From contig CANNCL010000001.1 of NCBI GenBank assembly GCA_947503155.1, forward strand, positions 124,001-188,000: a DNA stretch of 64,000 bases, given 5' to 3'. The DNA is from an uncultured Erythrobacter sp. Lineage in GTDB: Bacteria; Pseudomonadota; Alphaproteobacteria; Sphingomonadales; Sphingomonadaceae. The notes under the pieces are model-generated. The model was not told where the DNA came from and made no database searches. It saw only the letters and a program-made list of their open reading frames with translations. This document shows positions 44,211-54,143 of the stretch, piece by piece. Made by a program: the position numbers and the translations under genes. Every line of letters starts with the position of its first letter. The stretch's first letter is position 1.

Positions 44211-46154
44211 GTGAAACTGGGCTGTTGCTATTTTCCGGAACATTGGCCGGAGGAAATGTGGGCAGATGATGCCCGCCATATGGCAGAAATCGGCCTTTCA
44301 ATGGTGCGGATTGGCGAGTTTGCGTGGAGCCGGATTGAGCCAGAGCCGGGCCGGTTTGATTGGGGCTGGCTCGACCGGGCGATCGGCACATTGCACGGCG
44401 CGGGCCTGACCGTGATGCTGTGCACGCCCACCGCTACGCCGCCGAAATGGTTGTTCGATCAAATGCCTGACATGGCCGCTATTGACGAACAAGGCCGCCC
44501 GCGCGGCTTTGGATCGCGGCGGCATTATTGCTTTTCACACGCCGGATATCGCGAACAGTCACGCCGGATAACGCTGGCCCTGGCAGAGCGTTACGGGGCG
44601 CACCCCGCCATCACCGCGTGGCAAACCGACAATGAATATGGCTGCCATGACACGGTGCTTAGCTTCTCTGATGCCGCCGCCGCGCGGTTCCGCGAATGGC
44701 TGGAGGCGCGATACGGCGATATTGGCGCGCTCAACACCGCGTGGGGCAATGTGTTTTGGAGCATGGAATATCGCTCTTTTGGAGAAGTTGACCCGCCGCA
44801 TTTAACCGTCACCGAAGCAAACCCCGCACATTGGCTCGATTACCGCCGGTTCGCTTCTGACGAAGTCGCAAGCTTCAACCGCGAACAGACCGCGATCCTG
44901 CGCCAGCATTCGCCCGGCCGCGACATCACTCACAACTTCATGGGCTTCTTTACAGAATTCGACCACCACGATGTTGGCCGCGATTTGGATGTGGCGACGT
45001 GGGACAGTTACCCGCTCGGATTCCTGGAGCAATTCTGGTTTTCGGCTGAGGAAAAACAGGCATATTTGCGCCAAGGGCACCCGGACATTGCGGCGTTTCA
45101 TCACGACCTTTACCGTGGGTGTTCAAACGGACGCTGGGGCGTGATGGAGCAGCAGCCCGGGCCAGTGAATTGGGCGCGTTTTAACCCTGCGCCTTTACCG
45201 GGAATGGTGGCGCTTTGGACGCTGGAGGCTTTCGCGCATGGAGCCGAGTTCACCGCCTATTTCCGCTGGCGTCAGGCCCCATTTGCGCAGGAACAAATGC
45301 ATGCCGGATTGCTCCGCCCTGACAATAGCGAAGCCGAGGCGGCCGATGAGGCGCGCAGTGCGGCTGAAGCCATTGCAATGCTCGGGACGCAAGAGGCAGG
45401 CAAAGCGCCGGCCGCGCTCATATTCTCTTACGAAGCGGCGTGGGTATGCGGGATACAGCCTCAAGGGCGCAGCTTTCGCTATCTGGAACTGGCCTATGAA
45501 TGGTATTCGGCGCTGCGCCGGCAAGGTGTGGACGTGGATATTGTCGGCCCTGATAGCGATCTACGCGGATATAAAGCGGTGTTGGTCCCGGCCATGCCAA
45601 TCGCAACGCGGATTTTCGCGGACAAGCTGGCGGCGCTCGATTGCCCAGTCCTGATCGGCCCGCGCTCTGGCAGTAAAACGGAATGTTTCTGCATTCCCGG
45701 CGATCTTGCTCCGGGCCAATTGCGCGAGCTGATCCCTTTGACTGTCACCCGCGTTGAATCGCTGCGGGATGGTGTTTGGGAGAGCGGCGTTTCCGAGAAA
45801 GAGGGCGGCTGGACGATTTCGCGTTGGCGAGAGGATGTTTCGAGCGAGCTTACCGCTGAATTTGCGCTCAATGATGGGCGCGGAATTGTGTTTGCTAATG
45901 GCAATTATCGCTACGTCGCGGCGTGGCCTGATCGGTCTTTGCTCGACCTTTTGATCGGTCGAATTGCGGCAGAAGCAGACTTAAAACTCACCCCACTCCC
46001 CGAAGGACTACGCATCCGCCGGACCGGATCGCATATCTTCGCGTTCAACTACTCTGCCGCCGCCATCGACACCGCATCGCTTGGTTTGGGCGCACCCGTC
46101 TTGGGTGATGCGCAGATGGGGCCAGCCAGTGTCACCGTTTGGCGCAAAGCATGA
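44211..46154 (+). CDS. Beta-galactosidase, GH42 family
   Basis: Hydrolyses terminal beta-galactosides. 647 residues from GTG 44211 (MKLGCCYFPEHWPEEMW), with AAAAGGG 8 nt upstream. GH42 features: the acid/base Glu in WQTDNEYGCHD about residue 145, the nucleophile Glu in MEQQPGPVNW about residue 310, a trimerisation domain with FSYEAAWV, and a small C-terminal beta domain. No signal peptide, so it acts in the cytosol on imported oligosaccharides. First of a four-gene run, with a symporter gene facing it downstream. Confidence 0.93.
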   Translation: MKLGCCYFPEHWPEEMWADDARHMAEIGLSMVRIGEFAWSRIEPEPGRFDWGWLDRAIGTLHGAGLTVMLCTPTATPPKWLFDQMPDMAAIDEQGRPRGFGSRRHYCFSHAGYREQSRRITLALAERYGAHPAITAWQTDNEYGCHDTVLSFSDAAAARFREWLEARYGDIGALNTAWGNVFWSMEYRSFGEVDPPHLTVTEANPAHWLDYRRFASDEVASFNREQTAILRQHSPGRDITHNFMGFFTEFDHHDVGRDLDVATWDSYPLGFLEQFWFSAEEKQAYLRQGHPDIAAFHHDLYRGCSNGRWGVMEQQPGPVNWARFNPAPLPGMVALWTLEAFAHGAEFTAYFRWRQAPFAQEQMHAGLLRPDNSEAEAADEARSAAEAIAMLGTQEAGKAPAALIFSYEAAWVCGIQPQGRSFRYLELAYEWYSALRRQGVDVDIVGPDSDLRGYKAVLVPAMPIATRIFADKLAALDCPVLIGPRSGSKTECFCIPGDLAPGQLRELIPLTVTRVESLRDGVWESGVSEKEGGWTISRWREDVSSELTAEFALNDGRGIVFANGNYRYVAAWPDRSLLDLLIGRIAAEADLKLTPLPEGLRIRRTGSHIFAFNYSAAAIDTASLGLGAPVLGDAQMGPASVTVWRKA

Positions 46155-46197
46155 GCGCGCTTGCTATGCGTCCGGCCCGCGCACATGAGCGCCGACG

Positions 46198-47277
46198 ATG
46201 AGCATTTCGAAAACCTACGCCATTATTGGCTGCGGCATGATGGGGCGCGAACATATGCGCAATCTCGCGCTGGTGCCGGGCGCTGATCTGATCGCGATTG
46301 CCGATCCCGATGCGGGGTCACTCAAGGCCGCGGCGCAGCAAGCGCTGGCATTGGGGCAAAAGGTCCGCCTGTTTGAAGACAGCAATGCGATGCTAGCAGA
46401 GGCAAAGCCCGATGCCGTCATCATCGCCTCGCCCAATTTCACGCATTTCGATGTGGTTCGCCCGGTGATGGAGGCAGGCGCGGCGGTGCTGCTTGAAAAG
46501 CCGATGTGCACCGCCCTCGCCGATGCAGAAGCCTTGGCATTGGCCGCAAACCACTATGAAAAACTGTTCTGGATCGGCCTTGAATATCGTTACATGCCGC
46601 CCGTAACGCGCTTCACGCAGCGGCTGCATTCGGGCGAAGCGGGCGATGTCAAAATGCTCTCCATCCGCGAACACCGTTTTCCGTTTCTTCCCAAAGTTGG
46701 CGATTGGAACCGATTTAACCGCAATACGGGCGGGACTTTGGTTGAGAAATGCTGTCACTTTTTTGATTTGATGCGGCACATTCTGCGCGACGAACCCGTG
46801 CGTATCTTTGCCAGCGGCGCGCAAGATGTGAACCACCTTGATGAGCTCTATAACGGCGAAGTGCCCGACATTATCGACAACGCCTTTGTCTTGGTTGATT
46901 TTGCTGGCGGCGCACGCGCAGTGCTCGACCTTTGCATGTTCGCAGAAGGGTCAAAACAGCAAGAAGAGATCAGCGCTGTCGGCCCGGCGGGTAAGCTGGA
47001 AGTGAAATTGCCTGCAGCCGAGGTGACATGGTCGCCGCGCGATAAATCTGGTGCCCAAATCGAAACCGTCGACACCCCGCAAGATGCGTTGGAAGCAGGC
47101 GATCACCACGGCGCGACATTCTTTCAACAGCGCCATTTTCACGATGCGCTGGTGAACGGAACCCCGCCGCTGATCACCGCGCGCGACGGTTACCGGTCGG
47201 TCGCAATGGGCGCGGCGGCGCAGCAAAGTATCGCCACTGGCCAGCCGGTGGACATCCAATTTAAGGACGAGAATTAG
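46198..47277 (+). CDS. Gfo/Idh/MocA family oxidoreductase
   Basis: NAD(P)-dependent sugar or polyol dehydrogenase of 359 residues. The Rossmann loop is AIIGCGMMGREHMRNLALVPG; the conserved EKP motif appears as LLEKPMCTA about residue 100. It is 43 bp after the beta-galactosidase and 1 bp before the aldo/keto reductase. Likely oxidises a sugar released by the hydrolase; the substrate is not identifiable. Confidence 0.9.
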   Translation: MSISKTYAIIGCGMMGREHMRNLALVPGADLIAIADPDAGSLKAAAQQALALGQKVRLFEDSNAMLAEAKPDAVIIASPNFTHFDVVRPVMEAGAAVLLEKPMCTALADAEALALAANHYEKLFWIGLEYRYMPPVTRFTQRLHSGEAGDVKMLSIREHRFPFLPKVGDWNRFNRNTGGTLVEKCCHFFDLMRHILRDEPVRIFASGAQDVNHLDELYNGEVPDIIDNAFVLVDFAGGARAVLDLCMFAEGSKQQEEISAVGPAGKLEVKLPAAEVTWSPRDKSGAQIETVDTPQDALEAGDHHGATFFQQRHFHDALVNGTPPLITARDGYRSVAMGAAAQQSIATGQPVDIQFKDEN

Positions 47278-47278
47278 A

Positions 47279-48235
47279 ATGCTCCAAGACATGCCCCAAA
47301 TCGGCTTTGGCCTTTGGAAAATCCCTCAGCAAGACACAGCCGCCAGCGTCATAGAGGCGGTGCGCGCAGGGTATCGCCATTTCGACAGCGCCGCCGATTA
47401 CGCCAACGAGGCCGAGACCGGCGAAGGACTGGCTCAGGCTATCGCAGAAGGCTTGGTGACGCGCGATGATCTGTGGGTGACATCCAAACTATGGAACACA
47501 TTCCACGCGGCGCAGCATGTCGAAGAGGCCTGCCGCAAATCGCTCGCCGACCTTCAGCTCGATTGCCTTGATCTGTATCTGATCCATTTCCCAATCGCGC
47601 TCGAATATGTGCCGATCGCGCAGCGGTATCCGCCCGAATGGCTGAACAATCCTAGTGACGCCATCCCAGAGATGAAACGCGCAGCCGTGCCGCTGCACGA
47701 GACATGGGCGGCGATGGAGGCTCTGGTCGATAAGGGCCTCGTGAAACGTATCGGCATTTGCAATTACAATTCCGCATTGATCCATGATTTGATGACCTAT
47801 GCGCGGATCAAGCCAGCGATGCTGCAAATCGAAGCGCACCCTTATTTGACGCAGGAAAAGTTGATCCGATGCGCGGGCGAATATGGGATCGACGTGACCG
47901 CATTCTCGCCGCTGGGTGCGCAGAGTTATTTTGAACTCAATATGGCGGATGCCGGTGAAAGCTTGCTCGGCTCGGCGGCGGTGATGGTCGCGGCGCAGGC
48001 GCATGGTAAGACACCGGCGCAAGTGCTGCTTCGCTGGGGCGTGCAGCGCGGAACGGCTATCATCCCAAAGACCTCCAAGCCGGATCGGATGCGCGAAAAT
48101 CTCGCCATTGATGATTTCGCGCTGAGCAATGTTGAAATGGCCGCTATCACCTCGCTCAATCAGGATCGCCGCTTTAACGATCCGGGCGTCTTTACAGAGG
48201 CCGCCTTTGGGACATTTCATCCGATCTATGACTGA
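47279..48235 (+). CDS. Aldo/keto reductase
   Basis: NADPH-dependent TIM-barrel reductase, 318 residues. Motifs: GFGLWKIPQQDTAASVIEAVRAGYRHFDSAADYANE with the catalytic Asp and Tyr, the catalytic Lys in WVTSKLWNTFH, the LYLIHFPIAL strand with the catalytic His, and IPKTSKPDRMRENL for NADP. Close to sorbitol/xylose reductases in style. The next gene overlaps its 3' end by 8 nt. Confidence 0.92.
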   Translation: MLQDMPQIGFGLWKIPQQDTAASVIEAVRAGYRHFDSAADYANEAETGEGLAQAIAEGLVTRDDLWVTSKLWNTFHAAQHVEEACRKSLADLQLDCLDLYLIHFPIALEYVPIAQRYPPEWLNNPSDAIPEMKRAAVPLHETWAAMEALVDKGLVKRIGICNYNSALIHDLMTYARIKPAMLQIEAHPYLTQEKLIRCAGEYGIDVTAFSPLGAQSYFELNMADAGESLLGSAAVMVAAQAHGKTPAQVLLRWGVQRGTAIIPKTSKPDRMRENLAIDDFALSNVEMAAITSLNQDRRFNDPGVFTEAAFGTFHPIYD

Positions 48236-49151
48236 TATGGCAAACAGCGAATTTCCCGGCATCATTGCGGGCGGCGGCGATCTCGCTGCGTTTCTTGGCA
48301 CGAACAAAGCCGCAGTGGACGCCGCGCTTGGTGATGCGGGCGCGCTGTTATTTCGCGGATTTGATGTGCCGGACCCGCAGGCATTTGATGCGGCCATAGC
48401 CGCTTACGGTGATCCGGGTTTTACTTATGAGGATTCGCTTTCCAACGCGGTGCGCACCAATGTGACCCCGCGCGTCTTCACCGCCAACGAAGCCCCGCCC
48501 ACGACCGAGATTTTCCTGCACCACGAAATGGCGCAGACGCCGCTCTATCCCGCAAAGCTGTTTTTCTATTGCGAAATTGCCGCGCACAGCGGCGGCGCGA
48601 CGCCGCTGTGCCGGTCGGATTGGGTGCTGGAACGGCTAACCGCCCAAGCGCCCGATTTCGTTGCTCGGATAGCGGAACACGGTGTGCGCTACACCAATGT
48701 TATGCCGGGCACAGACGATGCCGGATCGGGCCAAGGGCGAAGCTGGCGCAGCACTCTGAGCGCCGCAGACCAAGCGGGCGCAGAGGCGCGCCTTGCGGAT
48801 CTTGGCTATAGCTGGGAATGGCAAGAGGACGGCGCGCTGAGGGCGACGACACCTGCGCTGGATGCGATCCGCGTGTTGGCGGATGGACGAAAGACCTTCT
48901 TCAACCAATTGATCGCAGCGTTTCGCGGATGGGCCGATAGCCGCAACGATCCGAACCGGGCGATCACCTTTGGCGATGGCACTCCGATCATGAGCGCAGA
49001 TATGGCGCCCGCAATCCAAATCGCGGATGAGTTGACTTATGATCTGGCATGGCAGCCCGGTGACGTCGCGCTGCTCGACAATTTCGCCGTGATGCATGGC
49101 CGCCGGCCGTTTGAAGGCAAGCGGCGGGTGCTAGCCAGCCTGATTGCTTAA
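48228..49151 (+). CDS. TauD/TfdA-family 2-oxoglutarate-dependent oxygenase
   Basis: Non-haem iron oxygenase of 307 residues. The iron ligands are visible as HHE in FLHHEMAQTP and the distal His in DNFAVMHGRRPF, followed by an arginine expected to bind 2-oxoglutarate. The start at 48228 (MTDMANSEF) overlaps the reductase stop; ATG 48237 is an alternative. Its inclusion in a sugar cluster is unusual; the substrate is unknown. Confidence 0.85.
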   Translation: MTDMANSEFPGIIAGGGDLAAFLGTNKAAVDAALGDAGALLFRGFDVPDPQAFDAAIAAYGDPGFTYEDSLSNAVRTNVTPRVFTANEAPPTTEIFLHHEMAQTPLYPAKLFFYCEIAAHSGGATPLCRSDWVLERLTAQAPDFVARIAEHGVRYTNVMPGTDDAGSGQGRSWRSTLSAADQAGAEARLADLGYSWEWQEDGALRATTPALDAIRVLADGRKTFFNQLIAAFRGWADSRNDPNRAITFGDGTPIMSADMAPAIQIADELTYDLAWQPGDVALLDNFAVMHGRRPFEGKRRVLASLIA

Positions 49152-49386
49152 GCAATCTATCTCGCACCGCCGCCGCCCGGCGTGTTACGAAAACCGACCG
49201 CGCCATCGCGGCCAACCGTCCCGCTTCCCCCTGTCAATTGCCGAACAGAGCCATAAAGGGTCAGAACAGGGCTGACATAAGGGCGTTTTGAACATCTCAT
49301 TTTGCGCGATCACCTTTTGCAGAAGTGCCCCCTTTCCGCAGATGATAGACCCGCAATGCGCCCTTACAATCGGGCCTGCACCGAAT

Positions 49387-51120
49387 TTATGTCGCAAGCC
49401 GCGCTTTTGTACCGGTTCGTCGTAAGCTTAACGCCCATAACGCCATGTTCCCGGCAATAATCGCAGCCAAAAGCGCAGCGAATAGCGCGCCCGGTCCGGT
49501 TTCGGATGCCACGCCCAGCGGCGAGAACAGCAAGTAAGTCGCCGCAACACATGACGCCAAAGTCACCGCGAGCGGCCTTGCAAACGGCCACGGGGTCAGG
49601 TCGACTTTTTCATCACGGGTGAATTTCCATGCCTCCTCACGCGGGCGTAACCAGCCGCAAGTCAGCATGATGCCGACCTCAATCACGAATAGGATCGCAT
49701 ATTGGTGAAGGAAGTGCAGCGTCACATCATCAGCGAATACGAACCGGAGGAGACCGTATGTGACGACGTGAAAGACGATCACCAGCTTCGCGCCCAATGC
49801 GGGAACCCGCGCCGTGAACAAGCCTACGATCACAATCACCACAGTCGGGATGTTATAGAAGCCGGTGAAAATGCGGATGATCTGCCACAGGCCGTCCTTT
49901 GCGAAATACAGCATCGGGGCCGCAGCAAAGGAAAACAGCGCGATCACAAGGCTCGCGATTTTGGCGACACGCACCAATTCCGCATCACTAACCGCGCCGC
50001 CGCTCCTGCCTTCTTTAGCCGGTGCATAGACGTCGAGACTGAACAAAGTCGCCGCGCTGTTGAGCAGCGAATTGAACGAAGAAAACACCGCCCCCAAAAG
50101 CACTGCGAGGAAGAAGCCGGACAAATAGACCGGCAGGACATCACGGATCAGGCGCGGATAGGCTTCGTCAATTGTACCAAGGCCGGGGCCATAAAGGTGA
50201 AAAGCGATCACTCCGGGGATCATCATCATGAACGGCACAAGGATTTTGAAGAAACCGGAGAACAACACGCCCTTTTGCCCCTCGGCAAGGCTTTGTGCGC
50301 CCAGCGTCCGCTGAATCACATATTGGTTCGTGCACCAGTAAAACAGATTGGCGATCACCATCCCGCTGAACAAAGTGCCAAACGGCGTCGGCGCATCAGC
50401 ATCGCCGATCGCATTGAGCTTTTCAGTATGCTCGCCGCCCAGCTGCGCCAAACCTGCGCCAAAATCACCATCACCCAGCGCAATCAATCCAAAAACCGGC
50501 ACCAGAATGCCGATGATAAGCAATCCCGCGCCGTTGAGCGTGTCCGACACAGCAACTGCGCGCAGCCCCCCGAAAATCGCATAAACCGAACCGGTCAAAC
50601 CGATCGCAATTACGGTCACCACCAGCGATGTGAAGTAATCCAGACCGGTCAAACCGGGTATATCGAACAGCAGCAGAACCGCGACCGACCCCGAATACAG
50701 CACGCTGGGGATCGTCACGAGACCATAGCCCAGCATGAACAAGACCACCGACATTCGCCGTACCGTAGAATCGAACCGGTCATTCAAGAAACCCGGCAGC
50801 GTGGTGAATGCTCCGGCTAGATATTTGGGCAAGAACACCAGAGCCATCGCGATGGTCGCGATTGCGGCTGTGACTTCCCACCCCATGCTCGACATATTGT
50901 AGCCATAGGCCGACCCGTTCAGCCCAATCAGCTGCTCCGCCGAGAGGTTCGTCAGCAGCAGAGACCCCGCGATGAAGGTCGCGCCCAAGCCCCGGCCAGC
51001 AAGGAAATAGCCATCTTTGCTTGCCGCGGTTCCGCGCGTTTTCAGCCAGCTGATCCAGCCGACAAGCGCCATGAAGAACACACAACTAGCGCCGGTAAAA
51101 ATCAGACCCGCATCGTTCAC
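49387..51120 (-). CDS. Sodium/solute symporter (SSS/SLC5 family, sugar type)
   Basis: Inner-membrane Na+-coupled transporter, 577 residues with about 14 helices. It has DGYFLAGRGLGATFIAGSLLLTNLSAEQLIGLNGSAYGYNM near helix 1, typical of SGLT-like members, the SVYAIFGGLRAVAVSDTLNG signature and the GAVFSSFNSLLNSAATLFSLDVY core. Convergent with the sugar-utilisation genes; most likely brings in a galactoside or its product. 235 bp separate it from the oxygenase gene with nothing evident in between. Confidence 0.92.
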   Translation of the reverse strand: MNDAGLIFTGASCVFFMALVGWISWLKTRGTAASKDGYFLAGRGLGATFIAGSLLLTNLSAEQLIGLNGSAYGYNMSSMGWEVTAAIATIAMALVFLPKYLAGAFTTLPGFLNDRFDSTVRRMSVVLFMLGYGLVTIPSVLYSGSVAVLLLFDIPGLTGLDYFTSLVVTVIAIGLTGSVYAIFGGLRAVAVSDTLNGAGLLIIGILVPVFGLIALGDGDFGAGLAQLGGEHTEKLNAIGDADAPTPFGTLFSGMVIANLFYWCTNQYVIQRTLGAQSLAEGQKGVLFSGFFKILVPFMMMIPGVIAFHLYGPGLGTIDEAYPRLIRDVLPVYLSGFFLAVLLGAVFSSFNSLLNSAATLFSLDVYAPAKEGRSGGAVSDAELVRVAKIASLVIALFSFAAAPMLYFAKDGLWQIIRIFTGFYNIPTVVIVIVGLFTARVPALGAKLVIVFHVVTYGLLRFVFADDVTLHFLHQYAILFVIEVGIMLTCGWLRPREEAWKFTRDEKVDLTPWPFARPLAVTLASCVAATYLLFSPLGVASETGPGALFAALLAAIIAGNMALWALSLRRTGTKARLAT

Positions 51121-51492
51121 TTTATATCTTTCTCAGTCTGTTTCCGGCGTGAAAACAAAGACCGGCAATGGTCAATCATTCTGCCCCGCCAAAATAAGGG
51201 TGCGAGCGCCGCGCAATATTCGCCGATTTCGCGGTCAAGCACCAGCAAACTGTGCCCGTATAATATCGCCCGAACCGCGCGTATTCAACTTTCCCAACAA
51301 GCCTATCGGAAACGGGCGGGCCGCTGCGGGGCGCTGCGGGGCGCTGCGGGGCGCTGCGGGGCGCTGCGGGGCGCTGCGGGGCGCTGCGGGGCGCTGCGGG
51401 GCGCTGCAATCGAATTCGAATGGTTTGGCAATAGCCGCGCCATCGCAAAACGATTAGGATCGCCGATCTATTCATGGGAATTGCACCAATTT
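51121..51492. other. Intergenic region with a 10-bp tandem repeat
   Basis: 372 bp between the divergent symporter and AspA-like genes. It holds the 10-bp tandem array at 51321-51407. Short ORFs reading Ala-Pro-Arg repeats through the array are artefacts of it. Both promoters should be here; no convincing -35/-10 pair is evident to me. Confidence 0.6.
51321..51407. repeat. 10-bp tandem repeat (GCGCTGCGGG)
   Basis: Seven perfect copies of GCGCTGCGGG at 51331-51400, preceded by a copy with one change and followed by a partial 7-bp copy. It lies about 85 bp before the start of the AspA-like gene. A 10-bp period is close to one turn of DNA, so copy-number change would shift flanking promoter elements by whole turns. 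Confidence 0.95.
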
Positions 51493-52545
51493 ATGAACAC
51501 CGAAAGCAAAACAGAGCCGTTTGAAATTGGCGGCGCGGTGATTGCGCCGGGTCAACGCGGTAAAGTCGCCCTTCCCGTAAGTGATCTTTCAGCTGGCATG
51601 CGGGCGAACCTCGAAGTCAAAATATTTCACGGCAAGCGCGCTGGACCGACGATATTTGTAAGCGCGGCGATCCATGGTGACGAGATTATCGGCACCGAGA
51701 TCATCCGGCGGACAATGAAAAAACTCAATCCGGCGAAAATGAGCGGAACCGTGATTTTCGTACCCGTGGTCAATATGTTCGGATTGATTGCTCACAGCCG
51801 CTATTTGCCCGATCGCCGCGACCTGAACCGGTCTTTCCCTGGAACAGAGCGCGGCTCTCTCGCATCGCAACTTGCCAACATATTCACCACCGAGATTATC
51901 AGCCGTTGCTCGCTCGGGATCGATATCCATAGCGCGGCCTTGCATCGATACAATTTGCCGCAAATTCGGATCGCGTCCGGAAATCCTGAATTGAAGGAAC
52001 TGGCGATGGAATTTGGCGCGCCGGTCGTGATCGAGGCGGAGCTGCGCCCCGGTTCGCTTAGAGCGTTCGCCCGTGATGCTGGTGTTGATATGCTTTTGAT
52101 GGAAGCAGGCGAGGCATTGCGCTTTGACGAATATTCAGCGCTGACCGGGGTCAATGGAATTTTGCGGGTGCTGAGAAAGCTCGAAATTATCCAGACCAAA
52201 CGGCTTGGCAAACGCGGTGACGCGTCTGCACAGGCCAAGAAGACAGTATGGCTTCGATCAAGCAAAGGGGGCATTTGCAGGCTTGTCGCGCCATCAGGTG
52301 CAAAAGTGCATCAGGGCGGTGTCGTGGCCTATGTCAGCGATATTTTCGGCGAAGGAGAAGAAGAAGTCGTCTCGCCAGTTGATGGCATCGTGATCGGGCA
52401 TTCCAACCTACCCATCGTCAATCAAGGCGATGCGCTGCTGCATATCGCAGAGGTCAGAACCTTCGAAACCGTAGGCGAACGACTGGAACGGATCGAAGAG
52501 GCAATTACATGCGATCAATTGTTAGATGAAGACGAAGTGATCTAA
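51493..52545 (+). CDS. Succinylglutamate desuccinylase/aspartoacylase-family zinc hydrolase
   Basis: Zinc carboxypeptidase-fold deacylase, 350 residues, with a C-terminal barrel-like extension. The zinc ligands are in [10 protein letters not shown] (His, Glu) and DIHSAALHR (His); DLNRSFPG supplies substrate arginines. The start is ATG 51493, not the TTG at 51481. The C-terminal about 100 residues ([28 protein letters not shown]) look like a biotinyl/lipoyl-type fold found in such proteins. Its stop overlaps that of the convergent rimK-like gene. The pairing with RimK and RimB recurs in proteobacteria and suggests a role in removing or editing ligated amino acids, which is inference. Confidence 0.88.
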   Translation: MNTESKTEPFEIGGAVIAPGQRGKVALPVSDLSAGMRANLEVKIFHGKRAGPTIFVSAAIHGDEIIGTEIIRRTMKKLNPAKMSGTVIFVPVVNMFGLIAHSRYLPDRRDLNRSFPGTERGSLASQLANIFTTEIISRCSLGIDIHSAALHRYNLPQIRIASGNPELKELAMEFGAPVVIEAELRPGSLRAFARDAGVDMLLMEAGEALRFDEYSALTGVNGILRVLRKLEIIQTKRLGKRGDASAQAKKTVWLRSSKGGICRLVAPSGAKVHQGGVVAYVSDIFGEGEEEVVSPVDGIVIGHSNLPIVNQGDALLHIAEVRTFETVGERLERIEEAITCDQLLDEDEVI

Positions 52546-53447
52546 CCGTTGCCCTTGGTCTTGGCGTTACCTTTGGCTGCATGTCCTTCGATGAACTCAA
52601 TGATCTGACCAGCAACGTCTTTTCCGGTGGCGTTTTCGATTCCTTCAAGACCGGGGGAAGAGTTTACTTCCATAATCACCGGCCCATGATTGGCGCGCAG
52701 CAAATCCACACCGCACACATTCAGGCCCATCACCTTTGCTGCGCGAACGGCTGTTGACCGTTCCTCTGGCGTGATTTTGATCAATTGCGCGCTGCCGCCG
52801 CGGTGCAGGTTGGACCGGAATTCACCCTCTGCGCCCTGCCGCTTCATCGCCGCGACGACTTTGCCGCCAACGACCAGACAGCGAATGTCGGCCCCGCCCG
52901 CTTCTTTGATGAATTCCTGCACCATGATATTGACGTTGGCCCCGCGAAACGCCTCAATAATCGACACGCCGCCTTTCAATGTTTCGGCCAGAACAACACC
53001 AATGCCCTGAGTGCCTTCGAGCAGTTTGATGACCACAGGCGGGCCATTGACCGCCTTGATGATCTGTTCTGCCTGCTTGGGATCATTGGCATAGGCGGTG
53101 AGCGGAAGTCCAAGACCATGCTTCGCCATAATCTGCGTCGAACGCAATTTGTCGCGGCTGCGCCCGATAGCGACGCTTTCATTGAGCGGCCAAACACCGC
53201 CCATTTCAAATTGGCGAAGAACCGCCAGACCATAATTGGTGATCGATGCCCCGATACGCGGGATCACGGCATCATATTTTTCCAACGTCTCGCCTTTGTA
53301 CATCACTGTCGGGCGGTGGCTGGCAATGTTCACGGTGCATCGCGTCGTATTGAGAATATCGCAAACATGCCCCCGCTCTTCGGCAGCGGCAACTAACCGC
53401 TTATGAGAATACAGGTTCGGATTGCGCGCGAGCATGGCGATTTTCAT
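52542..53447 (-). CDS. rimK: RimK-family ATP-grasp ligase
   Basis: Alpha-L-glutamate ligase type; E. coli RimK adds glutamate to the C-terminus of ribosomal protein S6. 301 residues. The opening [45 protein letters not shown], the ATP-grasp [16 protein letters not shown] and the metal-binding [17 protein letters not shown] are as in RimK. Forms a pair with the RimB-like gene 13 bp upstream. Target protein here unproven. Confidence 0.92.
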   Translation of the reverse strand: MKIAMLARNPNLYSHKRLVAAAEERGHVCDILNTTRCTVNIASHRPTVMYKGETLEKYDAVIPRIGASITNYGLAVLRQFEMGGVWPLNESVAIGRSRDKLRSTQIMAKHGLGLPLTAYANDPKQAEQIIKAVNGPPVVIKLLEGTQGIGVVLAETLKGGVSIIEAFRGANVNIMVQEFIKEAGGADIRCLVVGGKVVAAMKRQGAEGEFRSNLHRGGSAQLIKITPEERSTAVRAAKVMGLNVCGVDLLRANHGPVIMEVNSSPGLEGIENATGKDVAGQIIEFIEGHAAKGNAKTKGNG

Positions 53448-53460
53448 GACAATCTCTTTT

Positions 53461-53961
53461 CTATTTCTGGCGAGGGGGGATCGGGCGGGGGGAGCGAGGC
53501 TGTGGTGCGCCCAATAGCCAGCGTTTGCTGCAATCTACTAGGAAACCGCGCTTTAAGGCACGCCGACCGATTAAGATAGGGAAAGCCATGGATTGACGAT
53601 TTGCGAGAGTGAGCTGGCCCATCCAAGTGAGAGGGCCCATTTTCATTGGCGTTTCAATAACGTATCTTTGGTCGCTGTGCCCGTTGGAACTCTTTATTTT
53701 GCGCTTTGCGACAATCCGGGCTTCACAAAACTTGGCATCATGGCGTGGCGATTTAGGAATGGAGAAACTGGCCCATTCTTCGCCGCCGCGTTCAAAAATT
53801 CGAATGCCTACAGCGTGCAAAGATGATGTCGCAGCGCCAGTGTCAATTTTGGCGTGAAAATTGTGCAATCCTAAAACAGGCAGATCGACCAGTTCGGACC
53901 AACCAATCTTGCACGGTTCACGAAGCCTTTTTCTCAGCCTGTTTAGTTCGAGTTCGCTCAT
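53461..53961 (-). CDS. rimB: RimB-like retropepsin-fold protease (ATP-dependent zinc protease family)
   Basis: 166-residue protein. [32 protein letters not shown] holds the DTGA catalytic triad of a retropepsin; PILIGRRAL follows as the flap-adjacent strand. RimB cleaves oligoglutamate from S6 in systems studied elsewhere. It precedes rimK in the same operon, consistent with an add/remove pair. The C-terminus is a short Pro/Arg tail. Confidence 0.85.
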   Translation of the reverse strand: MSELELNRLRKRLREPCKIGWSELVDLPVLGLHNFHAKIDTGAATSSLHAVGIRIFERGGEEWASFSIPKSPRHDAKFCEARIVAKRKIKSSNGHSDQRYVIETPMKMGPLTWMGQLTLANRQSMAFPILIGRRALKRGFLVDCSKRWLLGAPQPRSPRPIPPRQK

Positions 53962-54086
53962 CTGAATTGATCTGCCGGAGTTTGACGGGTTGGTAAAACC
54001 CTATCTTCCATAAATCGTTGAGCCGTACAGCAGGTAAATAGTCCCAAAGCGGAAAGTGCTTCCAGCCGTAAAGTTCCGATTTCATT

Positions 54087-54143
54087 GCTGAAAGTGGTGG
54101 TGCCGCTTAGAGGACTCGAACCTCTGACCCCATCATTACGAAT
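54087..54143. repeat. Left attachment repeat of the tRNA-Thr island
   Basis: 57-bp direct repeat of 62043-62099 with one mismatch (54096 G versus 62052 A). It covers the 3' part of tRNA-Thr and 11 bp beyond its CCA. The repeat stops exactly inside the tRNA anticodon loop, the usual crossover region of tyrosine recombinases. Confidence 0.92.
54098..54143 (-). pseudogene. Displaced 3' fragment of tRNA-Thr
   Basis: 46 nt identical to the 3' part of the intact tRNA-Thr(CGT) gene at 62054-62129, from the anticodon loop to the encoded CCA. The 5' half is missing; the sequence diverges after AAT. It is the original 3' end, left behind when the island supplied a new one. Confidence 0.9.

Noticed and set aside
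51176..51475. Minus-strand 99-residue frame rich in Ala-Pro-Arg
   Set aside because: Produced by the 10-bp tandem repeat; no start signal.
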